Below, piece by piece: positions 1 through 8,367 of a stretch of DNA of 64,000 nt. The translations under genes and the position numbers were made by a program. The notes beneath the pieces are model-generated. The model worked only from the letters and a program-made list of their open reading frames with translations. It did not search any database and had not been told where the DNA came from. Positions within the stretch are counted from its first letter, which is position 1; each line of letters starts with the position of its first letter. Origin of the DNA: a virus; IMG/VR virus record IMGVR_UViG_3300009159_005817, positions 58,426 through 122,425 of that record; one strand, given 5' to 3'.

Positions 1-367
1 GCTATTAGCACATTCAACTAATTCAAGATGGTGGAATTCATGGATGCCACCTAAAGGTCATGTTGAAGACGGGGAGTCTTTACCACAAACAGCAGCCAGG
101 GAAACCGAAGAAGAAATTGGTTGGCGAATAGATCCTAAATATCTTAAAGAAAGTTTTCTAGTAGAATATCAAAAATCTAATATGGTTTGGAAACAAATAC
201 ACATATTTCCGATTTATCTAGATTCCATTAATGACGATAGATTAAAAATTGTAGGAGATCTTCAAAAAGAAGAAGTTGATGCTATTGAATGGATGGATCA
301 TGATATGATTATTAAAAGATCTAATCGAGGTTATGTTACACATATATTAAACGCAATAAAAAAATAA
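1..367 (+). CDS. Nudix hydrolase, 5' end outside window
   Basis: The frame is open to the left edge, so the true start lies upstream; the first Met (base 44) sits just before the catalytic motif and cannot be the real start. The Nudix box GX5EX7REUXEEXG is complete, beginning at GHVEDGE and ending RETEEEIG. Nudix enzymes hydrolyse nucleoside diphosphates linked to another group, such as dNTPs, NDP-sugars or RNA caps. The substrate cannot be read from sequence. A 2OG oxygenase gene follows after 5 nt in the same direction. Confidence 0.85.
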   Translation, partial: LLAHSTNSRWWNSWMPPKGHVEDGESLPQTAARETEEEIGWRIDPKYLKESFLVEYQKSNMVWKQIHIFPIYLDSINDDRLKIVGDLQKEEVDAIEWMDHDMIIKRSNRGYVTHILNAIKK

Positions 368-372
368 AAATT

Positions 373-1347
373 ATGCACGAAACACGCATTCCTAAAGTTA
401 AAGGTTTCATTGATTCACGAGAAGTAAAAGTACATGGAACATTCGTAAAAGGTTGGGTTTGTCCTCTTGATCGAAGAACTCCATACGAAATGAAGTTACT
501 CGTTGATGGAATCGAAATGCCAATCGCATCAGGTATGGAAAGACCAGATGTATCAAAGGTATATTACAAAAAAGAAAAACAATTTGGATTTCAAACCGTA
601 TTTCCTAATACTGCAAAAACCGCAATAGTACTTATTAAAAATGAATATGGTACATGGGATGAGGTATTCGATTTATTAGGAATTCCCGAAGCAGTAACTC
701 CTAAAGCAGAAACCTCTAATGAAGATCTAGATAAAATATTTAAAACGACTAACGAATGGAAAACGTTCTTATGCGTTGATAATTTTTATGACGATCCTGA
801 TGCAGTTAGAGAATTTGCATTGAATCAAGATTTTCAAATACACAAAGATTATCATAAAGGAAGACGAACTGATGTAGTATATCGTCCTGAAGGTTTAAGA
901 GAAAAATTCGAAAAGATCATTGGTAGAAAAATCACTTCATGGGACAAATATGGAGTTAATGGATGTTTTCAACATTGTATAGCCGAAGATCAAGTGGTTT
1001 ATCATTTTGATTCGCAAAATTATGCAGGTGTAATTTATCTAACACCAGATGCACCACCCGAAAGTGGAACTACATTCTATCGCTCTAAGAAAAACAAACT
1101 AACAAAAATCATGGATAATCCTCATGCAACAGCAACCGGAAAATCATTTGATGAATTACATAAGGAAACTTTCGAAAGAGGATTCTATGATTCTACTCAA
1201 TTCGATGTAGTGGATGTTGTTGGTAACGTTTACAATCGATTAGTTATATGGGATGCATTAACACTCCATGCAGCTACTAAATATTTTGGAACAGATCTAC
1301 ATAATTCCAGACTATTCCATCTATTCTTCTTCGACGTAGAGAAATAA
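373..1347 (+). CDS. 2-oxoglutarate/Fe(II)-dependent oxygenase-like protein with N-terminal beta domain
   Basis: 324 residues. The C-terminal half has a double-stranded beta-helix oxygenase signature: an HxD pair in VVYHFDSQNYAGVIYL, a distal His in the segment DALTLHAATKYFG, and an Arg in NSRLFHLFFF that would bind 2-oxoglutarate. The first ~100 residues (GTFVKGWVCPLD...) look like a separate beta-rich domain of the kind often attached to glycan-modifying enzymes. It lies among Nudix, phosphoesterase, glycosyltransferase and sugar dehydrogenase genes, so hydroxylation of a sugar or a virion protein is plausible. The substrate is unknown. Confidence 0.7.
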   Translation: MHETRIPKVKGFIDSREVKVHGTFVKGWVCPLDRRTPYEMKLLVDGIEMPIASGMERPDVSKVYYKKEKQFGFQTVFPNTAKTAIVLIKNEYGTWDEVFDLLGIPEAVTPKAETSNEDLDKIFKTTNEWKTFLCVDNFYDDPDAVREFALNQDFQIHKDYHKGRRTDVVYRPEGLREKFEKIIGRKITSWDKYGVNGCFQHCIAEDQVVYHFDSQNYAGVIYLTPDAPPESGTTFYRSKKNKLTKIMDNPHATATGKSFDELHKETFERGFYDSTQFDVVDVVGNVYNRLVIWDALTLHAATKYFGTDLHNSRLFHLFFFDVEK

Positions 1348-1403
1348 AATAGATATTCTTCATTAATGCGTAGTTCATATAATTTAAAATACACATTAAT
1401 CAA

Positions 1404-2099
1404 ATGAAAAAAGTAGAAGCTCTGTTTATATCAGATGTACATCTAGGAAGTAAAGGATCTAATGCCGCAAAGTTATTAGAAACTTTAAAACAATATGAAC
1501 CGGAGAAATTATTTATTGTCGGTGACTTCATTGATGGTTGGCTGCTAAAGAAGCGACATTATTGGACACAGGATTATACTAACGTAATTCGTAAAATTTT
1601 ATCATACTCAAAACGAGGAACTCAAGTGATTTATATAACAGGAAATCATGACGAGTTCCTTCGTCATTATGCACCAACCGATCTAGGTGACAATATACAA
1701 ATTGCTGATGAATGGATTTGGAATGGATATTTCATAACACATGGAGATTTATACGATGGAGTTGTTAGCCTAAAATGGTTAGCTCATTTAGGATCTGCTG
1801 GTTACGAATTAGCAATTACCATTGATCGATTCATGAAACGTTTTGGTTATAAGAAATCTTTATCTAAATGGGCTAAAGATTCAGTAAAAGATGCAGTAAA
1901 ATTTATCACATCGTTCGAATCTCAATTAGCTTTTCAAGCAGATAAACGCAATTGTACTGGCGTAATTTGCGGACATATACATAAACCAGAGAATAAAATA
2001 ATTGATGGTATACATTATCTCAATTGTGGAGATTGGATAGAAAACAATACATACATAGTATATGATAAAGGAACATTTGACAATCGTCATTCCGTGTAA
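1404..2099 (+). CDS. LpxH-like calcineurin-type metallophosphoesterase
   Basis: 231 residues carrying the metallophosphoesterase metal ligands in order: DVHLG near residue 11, GDFIDGW near 41, GNHDE near 80, THGD near 113 and CGHIHKP near 190. The overall pattern resembles UDP-2,3-diacylglucosamine hydrolase (LpxH), which acts in lipid A synthesis in the host. A phage homologue could act on a lipid or sugar diphosphate or on another phosphodiester. The 3' end overlaps the next gene by 38 nt, which suggests translational coupling with the glycosyltransferase. Confidence 0.8.
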   Translation: MKKVEALFISDVHLGSKGSNAAKLLETLKQYEPEKLFIVGDFIDGWLLKKRHYWTQDYTNVIRKILSYSKRGTQVIYITGNHDEFLRHYAPTDLGDNIQIADEWIWNGYFITHGDLYDGVVSLKWLAHLGSAGYELAITIDRFMKRFGYKKSLSKWAKDSVKDAVKFITSFESQLAFQADKRNCTGVICGHIHKPENKIIDGIHYLNCGDWIENNTYIVYDKGTFDNRHSV

Positions 2100-2766
2100 A
2101 AACGAAGAGAATTACATATTAGAAACCCTATATTCAATAGAAAAACAGGAGTGGATCGTTGGAACTCGAGTAATTATTGCCGATGCAAATTCTACGGATT
2201 CTACTCGACAAAGAATAAAAGAATATCAAGAACATTCTTTACTTAATATTGAGGTAATTGATGGAGGTTCCGTTTCATTTGGTAGAAATGCCGGTGCCAA
2301 ATTATGCGATACTCAATACGTTCTTTTTATGGATGCAGATTCTCATCTTTTTGAAACGGATATTATATTCGAAGCCATCTTTCAAATATTACATTATGCA
2401 GATCTAGTAACATGCAAATTAAAATGTACACAAAAAATACTTAAAGCAAATATCATATACCGAACATTTAATATCATACAAAGTCTTATGCCAGAAACAT
2501 TTTCGACTGGAGTTTTTATGATGGTTAATATGGATGAATATCGAAGAATTGGTGGATTCAATGAAGATCTACATCAATCCGAAGATTATATCTTCTCTAG
2601 AAATATTCCTAAAAAGAGATTCCAGATTATAGATAGATTTACCGGACAAGACGATCGAAGATTTAAGAAGACCGGATATTTAGGTATGTTAAAGCTGGTA
2701 TTCAGTAATTACCTTAATCGTAATAACATAGAACACTTTAAGAAAGACGTAAATTATTGGAAATAA
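2062..2766 (+). CDS. family 2 glycosyltransferase
   Basis: 234 residues of GT-A fold. IVIPCKNEENYI at the N-terminus and IIADANSTDST are the nucleotide-binding strands; the metal-binding DxD is FMDADSH. EDLHQSEDYIFSR matches the acceptor-side ED motif. It transfers a sugar from an NDP-sugar; donor and acceptor are not known. No membrane helix is evident. The start lies inside the preceding phosphoesterase gene, an overlap of 38 nt. Confidence 0.85.
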   Translation: MIKEHLTIVIPCKNEENYILETLYSIEKQEWIVGTRVIIADANSTDSTRQRIKEYQEHSLLNIEVIDGGSVSFGRNAGAKLCDTQYVLFMDADSHLFETDIIFEAIFQILHYADLVTCKLKCTQKILKANIIYRTFNIIQSLMPETFSTGVFMMVNMDEYRRIGGFNEDLHQSEDYIFSRNIPKKRFQIIDRFTGQDDRRFKKTGYLGMLKLVFSNYLNRNNIEHFKKDVNYWK

Positions 2767-2797
2767 TGAATCATATAATAACTTTAAATTAATAAAC

Positions 2798-3658
2798 ATG
2801 AGTAAAGAAACAATCGGAATCATCGGTCAAGGCTTTGTTGGATCAGCCGTTCGAGAAGGAATGCAAAATTATTTTGATATTTTAGCATTTGATAAAGATC
2901 CAAATAAATACAGCAATGTAGAATCAATATATCATATGATTGAATCTACCAGTATTGCTTTTCTTTGTGTACCTACTCCAATGAAAAAATCAGGTGAATG
3001 TGATTTATCAATCGTTAGAAATGCATTAACAGAAATCTCTAATATAGCAAAGTCGCTATCCGTTGAAGATTTTATCGTGGTTATGAAATCTACGGTTCCA
3101 CCAGGAACAACTGATAAATTGAATAGTGAATATTCCAATTTAGATATCCTATTCAATCCTGAATTTCTAACAGAAGCTAATGCAACCGAAGATTACAAAA
3201 ATCAAAATCGTATTATTGTAGGTGGTGAAAGACCTGGATCTACAAAAGTTAAAGCAATTTTCGCTAAAGCATTTCCGAAAGTGCCTATCATCAAAACATC
3301 TTCCACTATCGCGGAAACTATTAAGTATGTAACTAATACATTCTTGGCAATGAAGGTTTCGTATGCAAATGAAATCTTTCAAATGTGTCAAGCTCTTAAT
3401 GTAGATTACGATAAAGTAATTGAATATGCTCGATACGATGACCGTTTAGGTAATTCACATTGGTCAGTACCCGGACCAGATGGTGATTATGGATTTGGTG
3501 GACATTGCTTCCCAAAAGATATTGCAGCACTACAATATGTTGCAAAAAACCTTAACGTAGATTCCACTATGTTAACCGCTACAATTAATAAAAATAACCT
3601 TGTTCGCACTGATTTAGATTGGACTAAACAAATCGGTAGAGCAGTATCTGCAGAATAA
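2798..3658 (+). CDS. UDP-glucose/GDP-mannose dehydrogenase family, lacking C-terminal domain
   Basis: 286 residues. The Rossmann GxGxxG is at the N-terminus (GIIGQGFVG). The STVPPGTT segment and the catalytic Cys at about residue 237 in YGFGGHCFPKD are those of NDP-sugar 6-dehydrogenases, which oxidise the sugar C6 to a uronic acid. Typical members are about 390-450 residues. This one stops shortly after the central dimerisation helix and lacks the C-terminal UDP-binding Rossmann domain. The cut is clean and no remnant lies downstream, so it is either a minimal enzyme or altered in substrate use. Confidence 0.8.
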   Translation: MSKETIGIIGQGFVGSAVREGMQNYFDILAFDKDPNKYSNVESIYHMIESTSIAFLCVPTPMKKSGECDLSIVRNALTEISNIAKSLSVEDFIVVMKSTVPPGTTDKLNSEYSNLDILFNPEFLTEANATEDYKNQNRIIVGGERPGSTKVKAIFAKAFPKVPIIKTSSTIAETIKYVTNTFLAMKVSYANEIFQMCQALNVDYDKVIEYARYDDRLGNSHWSVPGPDGDYGFGGHCFPKDIAALQYVAKNLNVDSTMLTATINKNNLVRTDLDWTKQIGRAVSAE

Positions 3659-3659
3659 T

Positions 3660-3917
3660 ATGAGTATATTAAAAGATCAAAAAGTAAATTGGATCCAATC
3701 TAAAGAAGATACCAAGAAAGTTGAAGATAAAAAAGCAATGAGTGGTAAAGAAAGACTTAAAACCATCACTGCAATTATTACTGCTCAACAGACAATAAAT
3801 GAAAAATGTAAGTTGGTATATGAAAGTAAACCAACTTCTGAATTGTATAGCATCATCATAATGAACGATGTTAATTTAAGCGTATTAGAAAAAATAAAAG
3901 TACAAAATGAAGGTTAA
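3660..3917 (+). CDS. hypothetical protein, 85 aa
   Basis: Charged, largely helical small protein with no motif I recognise. It begins 1 nt after the dehydrogenase stop codon and overlaps the cupin gene by 11 nt, so it is co-transcribed with the sugar-related genes. Confidence 0.6.
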   Translation: MSILKDQKVNWIQSKEDTKKVEDKKAMSGKERLKTITAIITAQQTINEKCKLVYESKPTSELYSIIIMNDVNLSVLEKIKVQNEG

Positions 3918-4257
3918 TACTAATAAGATTGATGGAATGGTTATTCGTGATAACGAAACCTACATCGTAGAAGACAATCGTTTTTTGAAGAATATGGTTC
4001 TATCAAAAACTACATTACATCCTGGTAAAGATACTTCAGGACATTCACATCCTGGTCTCGAGGAAGTTTACTTCTTCAAAAAAGGAAGTGGTGTTATGCA
4101 ATTAGATGAAGAATTTATCGATGTTGCTGAAGGCGATATTGTTCTAATTCCAGACGGTGCGTTTCATAAAGTATACAATTCAAAACATCCTTCAGGATGG
4201 AGTCAACATTCACTTGAATTTGTATGTGTATTTCAATCATACGAAAGAGAAGATTAA
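3907..4257 (+). CDS. cupin domain protein
   Basis: 116 residues forming one cupin barrel. Motif 1 is HPGKDTSGHSHPGLEEVYFF, with the metal-binding HxH and Glu; motif 2 is EGDIVLIPDGAFHKV with the distal His. Small single-cupin proteins include sugar isomerases, epimerases and dioxygenases. Its place next to a nucleotide-sugar dehydrogenase favours a sugar substrate, but this is inference from context. Confidence 0.8.
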   Translation: MKVNTNKIDGMVIRDNETYIVEDNRFLKNMVLSKTTLHPGKDTSGHSHPGLEEVYFFKKGSGVMQLDEEFIDVAEGDIVLIPDGAFHKVYNSKHPSGWSQHSLEFVCVFQSYERED

Positions 4258-4269
4258 CAGATAAAATAT

Positions 4270-4569
4270 ATGAACTTAACAAACGAATTTATGCCTATTC
4301 GAGAATGGGCAAAAGACAAAGGAATCTACGAGAAAGGCGATCCTCTAACACAATTCGCTAAGCTATCCGAAGAAATGGGTGAATTAGCTATGTCATTGCT
4401 AAAGAAGAATGATGCGGAATTTCAAGATGCTATTGGTGATTGTGTAGTGGTACTTACGAATCTAGCAAAACTTAAAGGTTATAACATTGAGGATTGTATC
4501 AATGGATCTTATGAGGTTATTGCAAAACGTAAAGGACAAATGGTTAATGGAACTTTCGTAAAAGAATAA
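4270..4569 (+). CDS. MazG-like nucleotide pyrophosphohydrolase
   Basis: 99 residues with the all-alpha NTP-PPase pattern: KLSEEMGELAMSLL supplies the ExxE metal site, and FQDAIGDCVVVLTNLA the downstream ExxD-like pair. MazG-like enzymes hydrolyse (d)NTPs to monophosphates and in phages are thought to adjust nucleotide pools or alarmone levels. The gene ends 1 nt before the first copy of the GTTAATAAC element. Confidence 0.75.
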   Translation: MNLTNEFMPIREWAKDKGIYEKGDPLTQFAKLSEEMGELAMSLLKKNDAEFQDAIGDCVVVLTNLAKLKGYNIEDCINGSYEVIAKRKGQMVNGTFVKE

Positions 4570-4570
4570 T

Positions 4571-4615
4571 GTTAATAACTTTCAATAATTAAATTTTTTT
4601 ATTCCGCAAAAAAGT
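4571..4615 (+). promoter_or_regulatory. GTTAATAAC promoter element, copy 1, truncated
   Basis: The dyad GTTAATAAC, the T-run and ATTCCGCAAAAAAGTAT of the repeated promoter are present, but the sequence departs from the family just where TATTATATTTG should begin, and the ATG of the next gene lies at that point. The copy therefore lacks the -7 element and may be inactive, or marks an insertion junction. Confidence 0.6.
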
Positions 4616-4840
4616 ATGACAAAAGAAAAATTAGATAAGGAATTACGAGAGCTTGCCGTGGGCGCAATCGATGCTGGAGACATAGACGATTCAATGGCAT
4701 TCGATATTGCGGATGGCTGGCTAATGGATAATCCAACCGCGAATGCAGCGATCAAGAAGTACTATGGCGCAAGCGATGCACAAGGCTTTGTGGCCAATCG
4801 AATCTGTTGGCCTAACGTCCGAAACTTACTTAACCCTTAA
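4616..4840 (+). CDS. hypothetical protein, 74 aa, compositionally distinct
   Basis: Small acidic protein of unknown function (contains DAGDIDDSMAFDIADGWL). Its codons use G and C more than the neighbours (GCC, GTG, GGC, GCG), and it starts exactly where the preceding promoter copy is cut off. Both facts suggest recent acquisition. Confidence 0.65.
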   Translation: MTKEKLDKELRELAVGAIDAGDIDDSMAFDIADGWLMDNPTANAAIKKYYGASDAQGFVANRICWPNVRNLLNP

Positions 4841-4867
4841 AACCAATTAACATGACAACCCAGGAGA

Positions 4868-5467
4868 ATGATAGACAATCTAGAAATAATAAAGAGCATT
4901 CTTAATTTCCAGAAGCGAGGTGACTTCTATATGTTATACGTTTTCAAACGCAAGAAAGATCAACCTGAAGGAGAACGTAATAATCATCAATCAGTAAGAA
5001 CTATTAAAACTTATTGCATCGAAAGTATCGATCATCTAGAAAGACGATACGATGAAATCCGTCAAATGTGCGAAATGTTTAAAGCCCGAGCATATATACA
5101 TGTACAAAAGCAAAATCACTTTGATGTTTCTCTTAATATGATGGTTGCACTTGCTCAACGAATTCAAGATGGAAACGTCAATCAAAAAGGTTTATTCGAT
5201 TCGGTTGTTGGTCAAATCAAAACGCAAGAAAAACTTTGGATAGTCGATATCGATACACAAGATCTACAAGAACTAAGAAACATTCAAGTAACTATTAATC
5301 AATGCAAACCAGAAGGACCAAAAACTAAATACATCGTTCCAACTAAAAACGGATGGCATTTAATTACTGATCGTTTCGACGTATTAGAATTTTCAAAGAA
5401 ACATCCTGAAGTAGATATCCAAAAGAAGAACCCTACTTTATTATATTTACCTAATAGCTTATCTTAA
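4868..5467 (+). CDS. hypothetical protein, 199 aa
   Basis: I do not recognise a named family. The segment LWIVDIDTQD followed by IVPTKNGWHLITDRFD resembles the acidic core and the TxNGxH-type strand found in small primase-polymerase-like phage proteins, but this is only a pattern impression. The N-terminal third is helical and rich in Arg. Followed directly by a full promoter copy. Confidence 0.6.
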   Translation: MIDNLEIIKSILNFQKRGDFYMLYVFKRKKDQPEGERNNHQSVRTIKTYCIESIDHLERRYDEIRQMCEMFKARAYIHVQKQNHFDVSLNMMVALAQRIQDGNVNQKGLFDSVVGQIKTQEKLWIVDIDTQDLQELRNIQVTINQCKPEGPKTKYIVPTKNGWHLITDRFDVLEFSKKHPEVDIQKKNPTLLYLPNSLS

Positions 5468-5470
5468 ATT

Positions 5471-5525
5471 GTTAATAACTTTTTACGAAAACAGTTTTTT
5501 ATTCCACAAAAAAGTATTATATTTA
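5471..5525 (+). promoter_or_regulatory. GTTAATAAC early-type promoter, copy 2
   Basis: TGTTAATAACTTT, then TTTTTTATTCCACAAA, then TATATTTA; 55 bp from the G of the dyad to the last base of the -7 element. It precedes the operon from 5549 that includes the first RNA ligase. Confidence 0.8.
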
Positions 5526-5548
5526 TACTATAATTAAATACTCAAAAT

Positions 5549-5839
5549 ATGAAAAACTTTCGAATCGTTATTAAATGTCAAGGTGGTTTCTTAACTATCA
5601 TCGATAAAAAAACTGAATCCGTAATGGATATTATGAAATCTTTCGTAACACCAAAAACTATTCTAACAATCGAACAAAAATCCGAAGCATCTGATAATTA
5701 CTTTACGGTATTCGCAACTAAAGGTTCTAAAGTACATATCGCTTCAAAAGAAATTTACGATTCAAACTATATTCAATCATATTGGCCAACAACCGATATG
5801 AACAGAATTGGTAAACCAGTAACCGAATGGAGAAACTAA
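5549..5839 (+). CDS. hypothetical protein, 96 aa
   Basis: First gene behind promoter copy 2. Basic, beta-rich small protein with no recognised motif. Probably an early gene, judged from its promoter. Confidence 0.65.
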   Translation: MKNFRIVIKCQGGFLTIIDKKTESVMDIMKSFVTPKTILTIEQKSEASDNYFTVFATKGSKVHIASKEIYDSNYIQSYWPTTDMNRIGKPVTEWRN

Positions 5840-5852
5840 AAACAAAACATAT

Positions 5853-6053
5853 ATGCTAAAATTCGAAAATCTAAAAACCGGCGATCGCTTTACTGCGAAC
5901 ACAAATTTTGAAAGTAATGTTGTAAAAATCATTGAGGAATTAACCTATTATGGAATATCCGAAACTGGATTACATATAGGATTAACCAAAGATGGTGAAC
6001 GAATGGGATTCTATGATTTTGACATTATTGATATTATTCACGTAGAAAAATAA
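5853..6053 (+). CDS. hypothetical protein, 66 aa
   Basis: Small protein with a compact beta-barrel look (FENLKTGDRFTANTNF at the N-terminus, DIIDIIHVEK at the end). No function assigned. Same operon as its neighbours. Confidence 0.6.
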   Translation: MLKFENLKTGDRFTANTNFESNVVKIIEELTYYGISETGLHIGLTKDGERMGFYDFDIIDIIHVEK

Positions 6054-6057
6054 AAAT

Positions 6058-6282
6058 ATGATATGTAAATGTAACTCGGAAATACATCCGAAAAGAATTG
6101 AATTAGGTTATAAAACGTGTACTGGATGTTCAACCGAAGAAATGAAAGCCGTTATACAAATTAACAATCACAAGACCGGGAACGAAATCCAAATCGTTGA
6201 TCAGGAAACAGCAAGACAATTTAATTTCTTAGCTAGCCGATCATCATTTGGCGTATCAACCGGTGTAAAAGGAAGAAGATAA
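6058..6282 (+). CDS. small zinc-finger protein
   Basis: 74 residues. CKC at residues 3-5 and CTGC near residue 21 frame HPKRIELGYKT, giving a four-Cys zinc site that resembles the DksA/TraR C-terminal finger. Such proteins often bind RNA polymerase or nucleic acid. Too short for a full DksA; function is inferred only. Confidence 0.6.
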   Translation: MICKCNSEIHPKRIELGYKTCTGCSTEEMKAVIQINNHKTGNEIQIVDQETARQFNFLASRSSFGVSTGVKGRR

Positions 6283-6286
6283 AACT

Positions 6287-7294
6287 ATGGAAAGAAAATT
6301 AGCAAGCATTCAAGTCATTCGAGACATTCGTCCTATTGAAGGAGCAGATGCAATCGAATTAGCAATCATTAATGATTGGCAAGTAGTAGTCGCAAAAAGC
6401 GTAGGTCATCAAGTTGGCGATCATGTTGTTTATTGTGAAATTGATTCATTCTTACCTATAAGAGAAGAATTCGAATTCTTGCGAAAAAGTTCTTATAGGA
6501 AGATGGATGATCTAGAAGGATTTCGTCTTAGGACTATAAAACTTCGAGGACAAATATCACAAGGACTTATCGTACCAATAAGTATATTTGGTGATTTTGG
6601 ATGGACCGCATATGAAGGTCTTGATGTTACCGAAAGATTAGGAATTATAAAATACGAACCACCTATCCCTGCAGAATTAGCCGGTAAAGTAAAAGGAAAC
6701 TTTCCTTCATTTATACCAAAGACTGACGAAGAAAGAATTCAAAATCTAACTGACAAATATGAGACTTGGAAAACTCAACCATTTTATGTTACTGAAAAAT
6801 TAGATGGATCATCCGCAACCTACTACTTCCGCAATGGAGAATTTGGAGTGTGTTCTAGAAATCTAGATCTTGAAGAAACTGAAGGTAATACCTTTTGGAA
6901 GATTGCTCGAGAATTAAAGATAGAAGAATGGTTAGGAACACAATCAATTAATTATGCCATTCAAGGTGAGTTAATTGGTGAAGGTATTCAAGGAAATCCT
7001 TATAAGATCAAAGGACAAACGGTTCGCTTCTTTAACGCATTCAATATAGACAAATATGAATACTTAAGTTTAGAAGAATTCGAATCCCTAATCACTTCAA
7101 TGAAGTTAAAAACCGTTCCAATTATCGATCGTGCATTTACTTTACCTAATACAATCGAAGAACTTCTTAATTATGCCGATAAGAAAAGTGAATTGAATAA
7201 TCAATTTGATCGTGAAGGTGTCGTTATTCGTAGTATCGATCGAAAAATCAGTTTCAAAGTAATCAGTAACAAATTTCTACTAAACGAAAAATAA
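6287..7294 (+). CDS. RNA ligase, Rnl5-like
   Basis: 335 residues. An N-terminal OB-like domain (residues 1-120, with KLRGQISQGLIVP) precedes the nucleotidyltransferase core. The nucleotide-accepting Lys is K171 in TEKLDGSSATYY; later motifs are QGELIGEGIQGN, REGVVIRS and FKVISNKFL. The N-terminal OB arrangement matches the Rnl5 group (Deinococcus RnlA-like), which seals 3'-OH/5'-P RNA ends. A second, different RNA ligase is at 46879, and tRNAs lie at 48.3 kb, so tRNA or RNA repair is the likely role. Confidence 0.85.
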   Translation: MERKLASIQVIRDIRPIEGADAIELAIINDWQVVVAKSVGHQVGDHVVYCEIDSFLPIREEFEFLRKSSYRKMDDLEGFRLRTIKLRGQISQGLIVPISIFGDFGWTAYEGLDVTERLGIIKYEPPIPAELAGKVKGNFPSFIPKTDEERIQNLTDKYETWKTQPFYVTEKLDGSSATYYFRNGEFGVCSRNLDLEETEGNTFWKIARELKIEEWLGTQSINYAIQGELIGEGIQGNPYKIKGQTVRFFNAFNIDKYEYLSLEEFESLITSMKLKTVPIIDRAFTLPNTIEELLNYADKKSELNNQFDREGVVIRSIDRKISFKVISNKFLLNEK

Positions 7295-7635
7295 TGAGAA
7301 ACCTACTAATAGCACTCCTATGTATTGTTCTAGGACAATCAATTTCCTTTATACAACTACAAGGACAATTCATAAACGAATGGATGAAGAATAACATTTG
7401 GGCATCAGTTCTTCTTGGATTACCTATTAGTTGGTTGCTTATAACCTTTACTCGATATTGTAAAGACGCTTTCGATGGTCAAATATGGCCAGGGAGATTA
7501 ATTGGATTTGCAATAGGTGCTATCGTATTTACGATAATGTCGCAAATTATTTTCAAAGAAACATTAACTGCCAAAACCGTTTCCTGCTTATTTTTAGCAG
7601 TTTGTATTTTGGCAATTCAATTATTATGGAAATGA
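7294..7635 (+). CDS. small integral membrane protein
   Basis: 113 residues with about four predicted membrane helices: one at the N-terminus, then around residues 40-55, 70-85 and 97-112. The start overlaps the RNA ligase stop by 1 nt. No family recognised. Confidence 0.6.
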   Translation: MRNLLIALLCIVLGQSISFIQLQGQFINEWMKNNIWASVLLGLPISWLLITFTRYCKDAFDGQIWPGRLIGFAIGAIVFTIMSQIIFKETLTAKTVSCLFLAVCILAIQLLWK

Positions 7636-8006
7636 AATTAGAAGTATTTAAAGAGACGATCAACCGATTAAAGGAACAAAACGAATCTATTGATAGAGCT
7701 TACAAAGCTGGTATAGATTTGATAAATTTCTTAGATCCAATAGAAAGTGCAGTATCTCATTTGATTGGATCTATCTATGGTATTGAAGGTAAAGAAGTTT
7801 TTGATTGGTGGTGTTATGAAAAAGAATGGGGAACTAGAAAGGATTTTAATATGACAGATCGTGAAGGAAATGTAATGTGCGAAACTATAGAAGATCTACA
7901 TACTTGGTTAGAAGAAAATGCATCAAATGATTATATTCTACCTAGAAGATTAAGTGATGAGGAGCGAGAAGAGGCAATAAAGATTGCATTCGGATTTGGT
8001 GCCTAA
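7632..8006 (+). CDS. hypothetical protein, 124 aa
   Basis: The start is set at 7632, where ATGA overlaps the previous stop codon; an ATG at 7626 in the same frame is also possible. Acidic soluble protein with FDWWCYEKEWG in the middle and an Arg/Glu-rich tail. Function unknown. Confidence 0.6.
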   Translation: MKLEVFKETINRLKEQNESIDRAYKAGIDLINFLDPIESAVSHLIGSIYGIEGKEVFDWWCYEKEWGTRKDFNMTDREGNVMCETIEDLHTWLEENASNDYILPRRLSDEEREEAIKIAFGFGA

Positions 8007-8052
8007 ATTAATAACATTCAACATACATATAATTAATAATAAAAACTCTCAC

Positions 8053-8280
8053 ATGAAAAAACCATTATCTAAAATTGCTTATTTTCTACTACTATTTTTT
8101 GTTGCACATCAATTAGGTAGATTAGGATTTAATTGGATGGAATCCCATAATTCATTTTTAAGTTGGACTGGAGCTCTATCTATAATTGTTTCTATTACTA
8201 CATGTCTTATATGTGGTTGGAATATTGGATCAAACTTGGCTGACATCGTAATCCATTGGAGATCTAATAGAAAGAAGTAA
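8053..8280 (+). CDS. small membrane protein, 75 aa
   Basis: Two predicted membrane helices (residues 7-22 and about 40-60) with a basic C-terminus. The frame is open further upstream, but ATG at 8053 gives a natural KK-start before the first helix. Confidence 0.55.
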   Translation: MKKPLSKIAYFLLLFFVAHQLGRLGFNWMESHNSFLSWTGALSIIVSITTCLICGWNIGSNLADIVIHWRSNRKK

Positions 8281-8283
8281 AAT

Positions 8284-8338
8284 GTTAATAACTTTTAGAC
8301 TCGAAATTTTTTAATCTCAAGTTTTTGTATTATATTTG
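8284..8338 (+). promoter_or_regulatory. GTTAATAAC early-type promoter, copy 3
   Basis: TGTTAATAACTTT, an AT-rich middle that lacks the usual ATTCC motif (TTAATCTCAA instead), then TATATTTG. Spacing is 55 bp as in the other copies. Drives the genes from 8368. Confidence 0.75.
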
Positions 8339-8367
8339 TTATATTAAATTCATATAAAATATACAAC

